A DNA stretch of 64,000 nt from Puniceicoccaceae bacterium (GCA_002729725.1 PBYS01000078.1:26462-90461), one strand, 5' to 3'. Positions 54,691-63,570 are shown, numbered from the stretch's first letter. A program made the numbers and translations. The notes: generated by a model from the letters alone, not told the origin.

Positions 54691-55719
54691 CTAATGTCTA
54701 TCAATAAAATGTAAATCAACAAGGAATGGCCTGTGATCGCTACCAAGATCATCCCCTACTGAAGCCCTCAAAGACTCACATAGACTCGTATGTAGTACAT
54801 GATCAATACGTAATGAGTGCCAACGAGTATATTTAGTCGCACCAAGACCATTTCCGGCCTGAGTAAAAGCATTTACGTATTCATCGAAATACAACTGATA
54901 TAAAGGGCTCTCGTAGGGCATATTTAAATCACCTAAAATAATTGAAACCTCTAAATCTCTCGCATGATTCGCGGTAATACTTGCTTCATGGTAACGACGC
55001 CGAAAATTATTGCGTAGTTTTTGAAGATCAAAATCTCGCTTTAAAAATGGCTCCAAACCGCTTCGGGGCGTCTCGAGATGCACATTCATACAGCGTATGC
55101 TTCGATGAGGAAGCTTCACGTCAAAAATCATGTAGACCAAGCCATAAACCTCCCCCTCAGTAATATCTGATCGCCTCAAAGCTGTCTCAAATCCCAATGG
55201 GTAGCGACTCGCCACTGCCAGCTTACCACGCCTTAAAATAAACCATTCTGACTGCCCGAAAATCTGTTTGAGGTCAGCGTCCTGCGCAAGCTCTTGAAAA
55301 GCAATTAAATCGACCGCATTCTGATTCACAAACGCGCTCAACTGCGCTAAATCAATAAGCCTCTCGCCTGCATTCAAAGTCACAATTCTTAATGTATCCA
55401 CATCCCTCTCGTGCCTCTCAAAGTGAACGCGCCAACCTGTATATAGCAGCCACTGCGACGAGCCGCAAAGAAGAAGCGCCAGCAACGCACGTTTAGGCCA
55501 AAAATAGAGCGCTGGTGTAGAAATCACACAAAGGGCAGCTGCCCACCACTTTGGTAAAAATAACAACAAATACCAAATCGGCGCCCACTGTGCTGTAGCA
55601 GGCCAGAACTGGATCGTGCTTGTAAAAAGAGCAGAACTGCAGTAGAGGACTAAAAATATAAGGGATAGCTGCCGAAAGCAGAGGTATAGGTCCATCCGCC
55701 TCATCATCTGAACTTCCAA
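54691..55719 (-). CDS. Membrane-linked endonuclease/exonuclease/phosphatase (EEP) family protein
   Basis: A 342-residue protein. About 80 N-terminal residues contain three hydrophobic segments (LSLIFLVLYCSSALF, IWYLLLFLPKWWAAALCVIS, LLALLLCGSSQWLLYTGW). The rest is an EEP (DNase I-like) domain: LRIVTLNAGER, LIAFQELAQD, SIILGDLNMPYESPLY and a final LGSDHRPFLVDLHF, giving the usual Glu, Asp-Asn and Asp-His active-site residues. Its location between Wzc-like and WbaP-like genes, overlapping the former by 16 bases, implies a role with the polysaccharide. A cleavage of phosphodiester or lipid-pyrophosphate bonds at the membrane is a guess. Start could also be ATG 55695. Confidence 0.85.
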   Translation of the reverse strand: MEVQMMRRMDLYLCFRQLSLIFLVLYCSSALFTSTIQFWPATAQWAPIWYLLLFLPKWWAAALCVISTPALYFWPKRALLALLLCGSSQWLLYTGWRVHFERHERDVDTLRIVTLNAGERLIDLAQLSAFVNQNAVDLIAFQELAQDADLKQIFGQSEWFILRRGKLAVASRYPLGFETALRRSDITEGEVYGLVYMIFDVKLPHRSIRCMNVHLETPRSGLEPFLKRDFDLQKLRNNFRRRYHEASITANHARDLEVSIILGDLNMPYESPLYQLYFDEYVNAFTQAGNGLGATKYTRWHSLRIDHVLHTSLCESLRASVGDDLGSDHRPFLVDLHFIDRH

Positions 55720-57977
55720 CGCTTATTTTTGGGAGTCTCGGATTCCATACCATAGAGAAACGCACTTTCAATGTGGCGTGTACCATAACTGCCATAGGCA
55801 TCGTATCCATTGCTTCGCAAGTAAGACTCATTCACTCCATTCACACAAAAGCCAAGTGTGCGTATGCCTCTTAATTCGTTTAAGCAATTTTGCACACTTG
55901 CTTGCGAAGTTAATGAATCCATCATGACAAGCACACCTCCGGTTGCTTGGCAGAACGCGAGGGATTCTGAGAAAATACTAACTGGCGCTGTATCTATAAT
56001 AATCACGTCATAATCTTGCTGAAGTGAATGCACCAATCCACGCAAACGCGCAGCATTCACTTTTTCAGGCAGCGAATCATCAAAAACACCCGCAGGAAGA
56101 ATGGAGATCGGCTCATGCTTCAACTTCACAATATGAATATTGGCATCGCATGAATCATCCGCGAGCCAATCGGCAAGTCCATGACGCAACTCTCGACCGA
56201 GCAAGCGGCGCGTCAAATTCCCAAGACGCAAATCAGCATCGATCAATAAAACACGTTTACCCACCCAAGCAAAAGGTAGTGCAATATTCGCGACATTAAA
56301 TGTTTTACCATCTCCAGACTGGCTCGAAGTCACAGTAAACGAAATGTTCTCATCCTGACCAAATTGTTTCAATAAATTGAGTCGAATGCGACGGTATGTT
56401 TCCGTAGCGATCTGATTCGTGCCCTTGGCGGCAACGAAGATGTCCGACTCGGGATTGAATTTATCGATTGGTAAATACAAGTCCCAGCGACGAATTTGCC
56501 CCAACAAATCAATGTGATACTCACGCTCTAAATGAGTTACATTAATTGGATTCGGCTTCAAATACTCGAGCCCTAGAATCGCTCCCGCTCCGAAGGCAGC
56601 TCCTAGAAACAGCGACGCAGCGATGATTTTAATTACCTGCGGCTTGATGGGCTTCTCACTAGCCTGCGGAGCTTGTATTTTACGCAAAAAGAAAGGCTCT
56701 GTAGTCCCCGTATTCTCGAGTAAGCGGCCATAAACAAGATTGTATTTTCTCTCAAAATGAGCGACCTTTGAAGACAGCTGTTTATATTCGCTCTGATTGG
56801 CCACGCTCAGAAATTGCTCCGAACGCCAATTGTTTAATACCGACTCAATACCGGCCTCTTGCAGCTTCAATGCCTCATAGTGCGCCTCGAATCGTTTCAA
56901 TGCCAACTCGTTTTGATGGGCTAGAGAGCTTTGAGCTTTAGTAATCTCACCTTTCAAATCTATCATACGAGGATGCGTATCTTTAAACACCGCAGCCAAT
57001 TGTTTATATTCATTTTGCAACTCATCCAAACGCACCTGAGTTTCTTGCCACTGTATTCCAGTATTTAAGTGATCATAAGCGCCATAATTTTTAGCTGCTT
57101 CAGGTGGAGTCTCTGCGCCCGGATCAACCGCCGGTGCCCCCTCGGGCGTGACTTGGCTACGTCCTTCGGTTTCGCGAGTTGCCGCTAATGCCTCATTCAC
57201 AGTCAAAATATCTGCATCCGAAAGTTGCTCGTATTGATTTTCGAGTAAGACACGTTCCAAACGCACTGATTTCAAACGCGCAAGTAATTGATTTACAAAA
57301 GCAATGTCCATATCGGCACGCTCTTTTTCAAATAAGATCTGATTTTCGCGCTCAAAAGTCTCCAAGTCTTGTTTCGCTTGCTCTAGATCTTCCAGCACTC
57401 GTGTTTCTTCATTCTTCAGCCCCAATAAAGCACTCTGATTCACCTCCATCAACTCTTCCATACGTAAGGATCGATAGCCCTGAATCATCTCCACCAAATA
57501 AGCTTTCGAATATTCAGCAGCAACCGAATCGACCAAACAGTCAATCATGGTCCCATTAGAACCTGGCACGCTTGTCACCAAGAATTCAACATAGCGCTCT
57601 GGCTCCGTCAGCTTCTTCTTCCATTCTTCCGCTAAGTTCGCTCTCACCTGCTGATGGAGACGATTGCTATTAAGCAATAACATCTGACGCGAAAGCGAAC
57701 GCTCCTGTCGGTCGTATTGAGTCGTCGCACGTGTTTCCACACGACTGTCATTCAGTATCTCAATGCGTGCAGTCGCACGATAAATCGGAGTGGCCAGATA
57801 GGCATACAGTCCACCTAACAAGGTGCATAGAACCACACTACACACGAGCCAGCTCCAATGCCGGAAGATGAGTTGAACCAAGGCCCAGGGATTTGAAAAA
57901 GCAGTAGTCGTCTCACGATCATTATCAGCAGGTGTCGGCGGCTTACTCTCTGAAATAGTGCTGTTGGGAATTTGCAT
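55704..57977 (-). CDS. Polysaccharide co-polymerase and BY-kinase (Wzc-like)
   Basis: A 757-residue chain-length regulator and tyrosine autokinase. I chose ATG 57977 because an earlier ATG at 58013 would overlap the previous gene. It has an N-terminal Wzz domain with the first membrane segment (WLVCSVVLCTLLGGLYAYLA) followed by YRATARIEIL, then long coiled coils (about 190-420), a second membrane segment near 450-470 (IIAASLFLGAAFGAGAILGL), and a kinase domain with Walker A SSQSGDGKTFNVANIA, Walker A' VLLIDADLRLGN and Walker B VIIIDTAPV. The C-terminal tail has only four scattered tyrosines (in GYDAYGSYG and FLYGME), a small cluster compared with Wzc. Confidence 0.93.
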   Translation of the reverse strand: MQIPNSTISESKPPTPADNDRETTTAFSNPWALVQLIFRHWSWLVCSVVLCTLLGGLYAYLATPIYRATARIEILNDSRVETRATTQYDRQERSLSRQMLLLNSNRLHQQVRANLAEEWKKKLTEPERYVEFLVTSVPGSNGTMIDCLVDSVAAEYSKAYLVEMIQGYRSLRMEELMEVNQSALLGLKNEETRVLEDLEQAKQDLETFERENQILFEKERADMDIAFVNQLLARLKSVRLERVLLENQYEQLSDADILTVNEALAATRETEGRSQVTPEGAPAVDPGAETPPEAAKNYGAYDHLNTGIQWQETQVRLDELQNEYKQLAAVFKDTHPRMIDLKGEITKAQSSLAHQNELALKRFEAHYEALKLQEAGIESVLNNWRSEQFLSVANQSEYKQLSSKVAHFERKYNLVYGRLLENTGTTEPFFLRKIQAPQASEKPIKPQVIKIIAASLFLGAAFGAGAILGLEYLKPNPINVTHLEREYHIDLLGQIRRWDLYLPIDKFNPESDIFVAAKGTNQIATETYRRIRLNLLKQFGQDENISFTVTSSQSGDGKTFNVANIALPFAWVGKRVLLIDADLRLGNLTRRLLGRELRHGLADWLADDSCDANIHIVKLKHEPISILPAGVFDDSLPEKVNAARLRGLVHSLQQDYDVIIIDTAPVSIFSESLAFCQATGGVLVMMDSLTSQASVQNCLNELRGIRTLGFCVNGVNESYLRSNGYDAYGSYGTRHIESAFLYGMESETPKNKRWKFR

Positions 57978-57984
57978 GGGACGG

Positions 57985-58935
57985 CTAGAGGTTAATAAAT
58001 TTCTGAGGAACAATCACCATATCTCCTGGTAACAACTGACGATCCTGATCAAGAAAGCCTTTTTCGATGACGACCTCCAAGTCTACAATTTCAACGGTGC
58101 GCTCATTACCAGCATAACGTATTAATTTAAGCTCCGTAGCTTTAGCAAAGCGCGTCAAGCCACCAGCCTTAAAAACGGCTCGCATGAGAGTTGCCACTTC
58201 GCCAGGTGCAAACTTAATCACTCCTGGAGCATTCACTTGCCCGACCACAATCACTTCCAGCGGCTCGCTACTCAACAAAATCCCTTCTCCTGCCCCGCTT
58301 TGCCCGGGCACAAAAAGCTCATCCCCACTCCGCAGCTGAAGTCCCGTCGATTTAGCAGGACCTAGCAGTTGTTCACGTATATTCGCCGGCACTCGCTCCT
58401 CTCGATCGTCCTCCAAGCGCCTGATTATATATGCTTGATCAATATCTGCCCAAGAAGTCAGCCCCTTCACCGCAGCCAAGAGCTGAGTGACCGAGAGCTC
58501 TCCCGAAGGTGGTAATTCGATCAGACCTGGCTCTTTGACGGCGCCAAAAACGTAAACTGAAGCAGGCGCATGCGATAAAATACGCAGTTCCACTGTCGCT
58601 TTCCAGTAGTGCTCTTCTTCCAATAAGTTGCCGAGTGCACGCTCGATAGACTCAATCTCCTTGCCTGCAACTGCCTGTTCTCCGAGATAGGGGACATCGA
58701 TTGTCCCGCTCTCACTCACAAGCGCTTCAAAATCGAAGGATGCATCTTCTTTTAAAACGACTTGAACTCGATCTCCGATGTGGACGATTTCTTGCTTGCT
58801 GACAGACACACTCGGCGAAGCAGGCACTGCAGCTTGCAAAACGAGCGAAAAGCTGAGAAAGAAGCAAGAGAGCAGCCAGTAAGGACTACGGAATTGCTGA
58901 ATTCGCTTATATATAATGTTCACTAAAGGGTTCAT
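57985..58935 (-). CDS. Polysaccharide export protein with SLBB domains (Wza-like)
   Basis: A 316-residue exported protein. An N-terminal signal (LLSCFFLSFSLVLQAAVPAS) carries no lipobox cysteine at the cleavage site, unlike Wza. The Poly_export domain shows IGDRVQVVLKEDASFDFEAL and VSESGTIDVPYLGE, and two SLBB repeats follow (SVYVFGAVKEPGLIELPPSG, EVIVVGQVNAPGVIKFAPGE). It should form the outer-membrane or periplasmic export channel, possibly with the barrel protein of the next gene upstream. It ends LLPGDMVIVPQKFINL. Confidence 0.9.
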   Translation of the reverse strand: MNPLVNIIYKRIQQFRSPYWLLSCFFLSFSLVLQAAVPASPSVSVSKQEIVHIGDRVQVVLKEDASFDFEALVSESGTIDVPYLGEQAVAGKEIESIERALGNLLEEEHYWKATVELRILSHAPASVYVFGAVKEPGLIELPPSGELSVTQLLAAVKGLTSWADIDQAYIIRRLEDDREERVPANIREQLLGPAKSTGLQLRSGDELFVPGQSGAGEGILLSSEPLEVIVVGQVNAPGVIKFAPGEVATLMRAVFKAGGLTRFAKATELKLIRYAGNERTVEIVDLEVVIEKGFLDQDRQLLPGDMVIVPQKFINL

Positions 58936-58969
58936 AAATTTTGTCTAATCAAAGCCTAAGACGAGCTCA

Positions 58970-60256
58970 CTATAATTTATAGCTCAAACTCGTAAAAATA
59001 ATATGACGAGAGAAGGAATAGCCTCTAGCTCCGCCATCAAATTGGTTCAAATAATCATAACTTAACTCTAAAACACACTGAGAATTCAATCGATACCGAC
59101 CTCTCAAATTCAAGTTATACCGCTTGGAACTAGCGCGCGAACTCACATCACTCACAAAGCTCAGCCCTTGACGCAAAAGAAGCCCCCAATCAGCTGACAG
59201 GTCTAGGCTCAATTCATGGCTCAAAGCTAGGATATGACTAAATTCAGCGAGTTCCGAGTCCTCTTGTTCCGAAATTAAATTAGCAAACTCTCGTCGATAG
59301 CTGAGCGTATACGAATGCTCCCAAACGCTACGTTTCAAAGCACGCGCTGAGAGTTGAAGCTCAGGCGCCCATTGCGCTCCTGAATCGGTCCCGCGAGAAG
59401 GTTCTTCTTGATAATCTGCACCCAAGCGAAAGTCCCAAAGAATCGCATACGAACTCAAATAACTTCCCTCAAAACCTAAGTGATGCGATGAAAGCCACTC
59501 GCTTCTCCTCTGCGTGACAGCAGTCCCCGCATAAAGCCCTGCTCGAAGGCTCTGATTCGCGCTCAGACTAAACTGAGTATCCACGCTATGGGTTTTCGTA
59601 TCAAGATCTGATGAGTCGGCATCACTACGTTCTCCGCCAGTCGACTGACTCGAGGCGTAAGTATAACCTAAGCGAGCATTTAATGTCGGAGACAAAGCCC
59701 GTGAATAGTGGATGCCCAGACTGTAGGCAAATTGCTGAAAATCATCCTCCTCTTGCGCACCACTGGCGTTCTCAACCCGCAAACCTTCAAGCGATGAAGC
59801 AAGCTCCGAGCTCAAAGTCAAAACTCGATCATCAATCCGGATCTCCAGCTCACTCGATGCCGCAGTCTGATCGAAACCACCACTCACTAGCAATTGATCT
59901 TCTCGAGAAGCGCTCGCCGACTCGACATACTCTACATCAAAATCAGTCTGAAAACTTACTCGAGGCGAAGGGAGCCATGAAAGATTCGTGAACATGCCGA
60001 TTGAATAATAAGCCGAAGCTTCAGCCTCTTCATCCTGATCATAATTACTATCCCAGCCGATTCCCGAGCGCAGATTGGTGGCAAAGTAAACTTCACCTAA
60101 TTTGAAATTATAATCAGGCTGCTTTGATGACTGAAAGTCGTTCAACTTTATATCGGCTCCGCACAGCTCATCAGTCTGGATACAGAAAATCACCGCAGAC
60201 AGCATGACTGCGGACTTCAATTTCCTGTAATTAAGTAGTGTAAATCCCCCCATCAA
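58970..60256 (-). CDS. Outer-membrane beta-barrel protein of the polysaccharide locus
   Basis: A 428-residue protein starting with a hydrophobic signal (KSAVMLSAVIFCIQTDELCG), then about 16-18 amphipathic strands, each rich in aromatics and polar residues (TLNARLGYTYASSQ, YAILWDFRLGADYQ, RYRLNSQCVLELSYDYL). It ends SLSYKL. First gene of the minus-strand locus, 34 bases before the Wza-like gene; barrels of this type are seen with SLBB exporters lacking the outer-membrane part. Function as the outer-membrane exit for the polymer is inferred. Confidence 0.8.
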   Translation of the reverse strand: MMGGFTLLNYRKLKSAVMLSAVIFCIQTDELCGADIKLNDFQSSKQPDYNFKLGEVYFATNLRSGIGWDSNYDQDEEAEASAYYSIGMFTNLSWLPSPRVSFQTDFDVEYVESASASREDQLLVSGGFDQTAASSELEIRIDDRVLTLSSELASSLEGLRVENASGAQEEDDFQQFAYSLGIHYSRALSPTLNARLGYTYASSQSTGGERSDADSSDLDTKTHSVDTQFSLSANQSLRAGLYAGTAVTQRRSEWLSSHHLGFEGSYLSSYAILWDFRLGADYQEEPSRGTDSGAQWAPELQLSARALKRSVWEHSYTLSYRREFANLISEQEDSELAEFSHILALSHELSLDLSADWGLLLRQGLSFVSDVSSRASSKRYNLNLRGRYRLNSQCVLELSYDYLNQFDGGARGYSFSRHIIFTSLSYKL

Positions 60257-60492
60257 ACAAACAATCTTGAGCCTAAGCGTTGAATAAAAATCCAGCGCAG
60301 TCGAAATTTCTAGCTATTGGGCAAGCAGAATGCCAAAAGTTGGGCCATACAAAGACAACAAACTAAGGAGTCAACCCCAGCCAAGAAGAAGACACAGCTA
60401 AATGATAATACATAAAGAAGCCAGCTATTTGATTCCCCGCCCCTCAGGCAAATCATGCATTAAGGAAGCCCACTAAACACGTCGCTTTAACT

Positions 60493-61389
60493 ATGAACCG
60501 TATTTCAATCTCAATAGTCACACCGTCCTACAACCAAGGTGATTTCCTAGAAGACTGCATGACATCTGTGCTGAACCAAGGATACCCAAATCTTGAATAC
60601 ATAGTCATTGACGGCGGCAGTCACGATCGTAGCCCACAGATCATAAATCGATATAAAGAGCAGCTCAGTTATTCAGTCAGCGAAAGCGACAAGGGACATG
60701 CCGATGCGATCAATAAAGGCTTTAAGCAATCCAGCGGCGAAGTCATGGCTTGGCTCAATAGTGACGACATGTATCTACCTTGGACGCTCAAGGTCGTCGC
60801 CGACATTTTTGAGCAATTCCCTGAAGTCGAGTGGATTACGGGATTAAATGGAACCTGGAACCAATACGGCGCGATCACTGAAGTCATTAAATCACGTAAA
60901 AACATCTACGATTACTTACTCGGAGACTATGTATGGATTCAGCAAGAATCTGTATTCTGGCGCCGTTCGCTGTGGGAAAAAGCAGGCGGACAAATCAACG
61001 AGTCGATTCGATACATGGTCGACGGAGAACTTTGGACACGTTTTTTCCAGCATGCGGAGCTCTATCACGTGGACTGTCTATTCGGCGGATACCGAAAACA
61101 TGGCAGCAATCGTGGAGTTGAATTTGTCAACGAATGCCACAAAGAAATGGTCAACTCCATTAGTCGCATGAAAGAAAACGTGTCCAGCGACGTGCTAATG
61201 AATGCAGACAAACTAGCATTTAGCAAGCAATGCTTAGCAGCTCCCATCCCTGGTAGATGGGGTTACCTCTATCCCCTGCTAAAGAAGATGGGCCGCACTG
61301 CATTCGCAGAGGCACACTATAAAGACATCAGCTTCCAAGACGGCCAATGGCAGTTAAAACAGGTCCCCTACGAGATTAAACTTTCGTAG
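60493..61389 (+). CDS. Glycosyltransferase family 2
   Basis: A 298-residue GT-A enzyme, opening ISISIVTPSYNQGDFLEDCM, with YIVIDGGSHDRSPQIINRYK, SESDKGHADAINKGFKQSSG and the donor motif MAWLNSDDMYLPW. The IQQESVFWRRSLWEKAGGQI block is typical for WcaA-like GT2. It is transcribed away from the main polysaccharide locus, and its 3' end overlaps the convergent GT4 gene by 22 bases. Confidence 0.92.
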   Translation: MNRISISIVTPSYNQGDFLEDCMTSVLNQGYPNLEYIVIDGGSHDRSPQIINRYKEQLSYSVSESDKGHADAINKGFKQSSGEVMAWLNSDDMYLPWTLKVVADIFEQFPEVEWITGLNGTWNQYGAITEVIKSRKNIYDYLLGDYVWIQQESVFWRRSLWEKAGGQINESIRYMVDGELWTRFFQHAELYHVDCLFGGYRKHGSNRGVEFVNECHKEMVNSISRMKENVSSDVLMNADKLAFSKQCLAAPIPGRWGYLYPLLKKMGRTAFAEAHYKDISFQDGQWQLKQVPYEIKLS

Positions 61390-62594
61390 AGTTTCAAGTA
61401 TTGCCGTGCCTGTAATTTCGAGTCAAACTCGGCAACAGCCAAGGCGCGACTGCCCTCCGACAAAGAAGCAAGCTCTTCAGGACGCTCCAAAACTTCCATC
61501 ACCGTTCGTCCAAGTGCCTCAAAGTCTCCGCTAGTAACTAGGCAGCCCGACACTCCAGGCCTTACCATATCAGGAATGCCGCCCGACTTAAAGGCGACCA
61601 CTGGAGTCGCACAGGCGAGCGCCTCTAAACAGGTCTGCCCAAAAGATTCCTGCAGTGAAGGCATCACAAAAACATCTAATGCAGAATAAAAAAGGCGGAG
61701 TTCGTATTCCGTTTTAAGAAAGCCCAAATTGACATTGTTGGAGCGAGCGGAGCCGGACGACTCACCCGAGCCCGAGCCTGCGCTCAGTAAAATGACGTCG
61801 TCTTCAATTTCATTTTGAAGACTCTTCATGGCTGCAGCCACCCCCTTGCGAGGATCCATCAGATCTTCACAAATAAAGCCAACCACAGCGGCATCAGCCT
61901 CCAAACCAAGAGCCACGCGCGCCTCGCGCTTATCGATGGGCGCAAAGAAGTCAGTGTTCAGTGCATTGGAAATCACCTGAGTTTGAAAACGCCCCAGAAT
62001 ATCACTACGACGAGAGCGCTCGGCGGTCCAATTTGAAGGCCCGACCACCACTAAGCGATCTGAGTCAATGGAAGCCAGTGCCCTTAATTTAATTTTACGT
62101 ACCCGCTGGTCCCAAGACTTTAGAGTTGAGTTTAGCACATTCTCGTCAGGCTGGTAATGAAAGATGCCCGAGCAAGCGTACAAATCTGGTAATCTCCAAA
62201 CAATGGGGGCTCGCTCAGCGAGCCAAGGCAAGGTCGTCGGCCAATCTAGAAAATTTGCAACCCAATGTAATTGATAAATATCCGCTTGCGCTAAATCCAA
62301 AAAATGCCGCGGCCTAAAATCACAGCGACAATCACTAATCAATACTCGCGCTGCGACTGCCGCAGCACTCTTCTTTTTACGGTGCCAGCGAATTTGATTC
62401 TGTAGATATTTCGACAATCTGTTTTGCCGAGCCGGTGTACCTGGCTGAATCTCAGTCACACCTGGAATCTCTGAACTTCGATGTTTGACTACAAAACGAG
62501 ATTCAACCCCAGACTCGATGAGCCCCTGGTGTAGCCTCAGGCTTGCACGTGCGGCACCTCCCCGATCCGTCGTATTCAAATGAACAACTTTCAT
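61368..62594 (-). CDS. Glycosyltransferase family 4
   Basis: A 408-residue GT-B enzyme. It opens MKVVHLNTTDRGGAARASLR, a start typical for GT4 enzymes with the GGAA loop; the donor domain reads GFICEDLMDPRKGVAAAMKS and PSLQESFGQTCLEALACATP (E-x7-E), then VVAFKSGGIPDMVRPGVSG. It converges with, and overlaps, the GT2 gene by 22 bases. A terminator of the upstream PEP-CTERM gene lies just before its start, so it probably has its own promoter. Confidence 0.92.
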   Translation of the reverse strand: MKVVHLNTTDRGGAARASLRLHQGLIESGVESRFVVKHRSSEIPGVTEIQPGTPARQNRLSKYLQNQIRWHRKKKSAAAVAARVLISDCRCDFRPRHFLDLAQADIYQLHWVANFLDWPTTLPWLAERAPIVWRLPDLYACSGIFHYQPDENVLNSTLKSWDQRVRKIKLRALASIDSDRLVVVGPSNWTAERSRRSDILGRFQTQVISNALNTDFFAPIDKREARVALGLEADAAVVGFICEDLMDPRKGVAAAMKSLQNEIEDDVILLSAGSGSGESSGSARSNNVNLGFLKTEYELRLFYSALDVFVMPSLQESFGQTCLEALACATPVVAFKSGGIPDMVRPGVSGCLVTSGDFEALGRTVMEVLERPEELASLSEGSRALAVAEFDSKLQARQYLKLYESLIS

Positions 62595-62610
62595 AATAGG
62601 ACAAAAAAAA

Positions 62611-62631
62611 GACCGCCATCAAATGGCGGTC
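62611..62631 (-). terminator. Intrinsic terminator of the PEP-CTERM gene
   Basis: GACCGCCAT (62611-62619), loop of 3, then ATGGCGGTC (62623-62631). On the minus strand the stem is followed by eight consecutive T residues (the A-run at 62603-62610), the classic form. It lies 26 bases after the PEP-CTERM stop codon. Confidence 0.92.
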
Positions 62632-62657
62632 TTTAAAATATTTGGCAGTTTAAACTT

Positions 62658-63488
62658 CTACTTGCTGCGACGGCGCATCGCTACTGTAGCAATCATGCCC
62701 AAGCCGAGCAATAGGCCATACGAAGAAGCTTCAGGAACGATCACGAAGTCAGGAGTCATATCGATATCAACGTGACGAGTTCCAAACTCAGTACCAGTAA
62801 CACCAACAACGATGGTGAATTCACCAAGTGCGGCTGCGGAATCTGCGATTGTGAAACCAGCTGTCACAGGTGATTGGATTAAAGGATCTGTTCCAGTAAC
62901 ATTACCAGCAGAGTCGTATGGCAAGCCAGCACCATCAGACTGCAATACACCAACAGTGGCACCGGACACCAGCGTAGTGTTCGATTCGAGAATTGTGTTG
63001 GATGAGAATTCACCAGCACCAATGTCCGAAGTAAGAACACCCGCATAGTCAGCGAGATTTACGTCTGAGTGGCTATCCAAGTCATCAAACTGAACTTGAA
63101 GTTCGCCGGAATTGAAAGAAACAGCGGCATTACCGTTATCTGGATCTACAAAGGAGATTTTAATCTCTACGTGGTAGTTGTATTCCGAAGTGATACCAGT
63201 GATGTTATCGAAACGGACACGAGCATCATCGCCGCGTGAAGCTTCACCAGGTACAAATGCAAACTGGTTGTCATTCAAGTTTGAGCTCACTACAGTAAAT
63301 AGCGCATTCACACTACCAACTGAACCGCCGAGGTCTACAACATTGGTCGCAGTCCAAACATCACCGACATCGGTGCTAGCATTGTCTACGGTTTGAGTCA
63401 AATTGGTGAAATCCATAGAAATCACGGCATGTGAAACGCACGGGATCGTGGCGACGGCGAGGACTGGTATTAAGCTTTTGTATTTCAT
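62658..63488 (-). CDS. PEP-CTERM-sorted exported protein
   Basis: A 276-residue secreted protein. I chose ATG 63488 (MKYKSLIPVLAVATIPCVSH), which opens a normal signal peptide; a longer frame from 63533 would add a polar leader. The C-terminus is a PEP-CTERM-type sorting tail: VPEASSYGLLLGLGMIATV followed by AMRRRSK, meaning motif, membrane helix and basic end. In Verrucomicrobiota these tails direct proteins to an exosortase that links them to the cell surface or extracellular polymer. The rest is rich in Thr, Asn, Asp and Ser with beta-strand character and no catalytic motif; the function is unknown. A promoter lies upstream and an intrinsic terminator downstream, so the gene is a single unit. 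Confidence 0.88.
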   Translation of the reverse strand: MKYKSLIPVLAVATIPCVSHAVISMDFTNLTQTVDNASTDVGDVWTATNVVDLGGSVGSVNALFTVVSSNLNDNQFAFVPGEASRGDDARVRFDNITGITSEYNYHVEIKISFVDPDNGNAAVSFNSGELQVQFDDLDSHSDVNLADYAGVLTSDIGAGEFSSNTILESNTTLVSGATVGVLQSDGAGLPYDSAGNVTGTDPLIQSPVTAGFTIADSAAALGEFTIVVGVTGTEFGTRHVDIDMTPDFVIVPEASSYGLLLGLGMIATVAMRRRSK

Positions 63489-63541
63489 TTGGTAGTTACG
63501 AGTTAATGTATAATTTAAAAATTGATTCTGCAAGTTGTTCC

Positions 63542-63570
63542 CTTAAATGCTAATAAAACATTAAAGTCAA
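63542..63570 (-). promoter_or_regulatory. Sigma-70-type promoter of the PEP-CTERM gene
   Basis: On the minus strand: TTGACT (63570-63565), 17 bases, then TTTAAG (63547-63542). The -35 matches five and the -10 four of six positions. The start codon lies 53 bases downstream of the -10. Confidence 0.55.
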
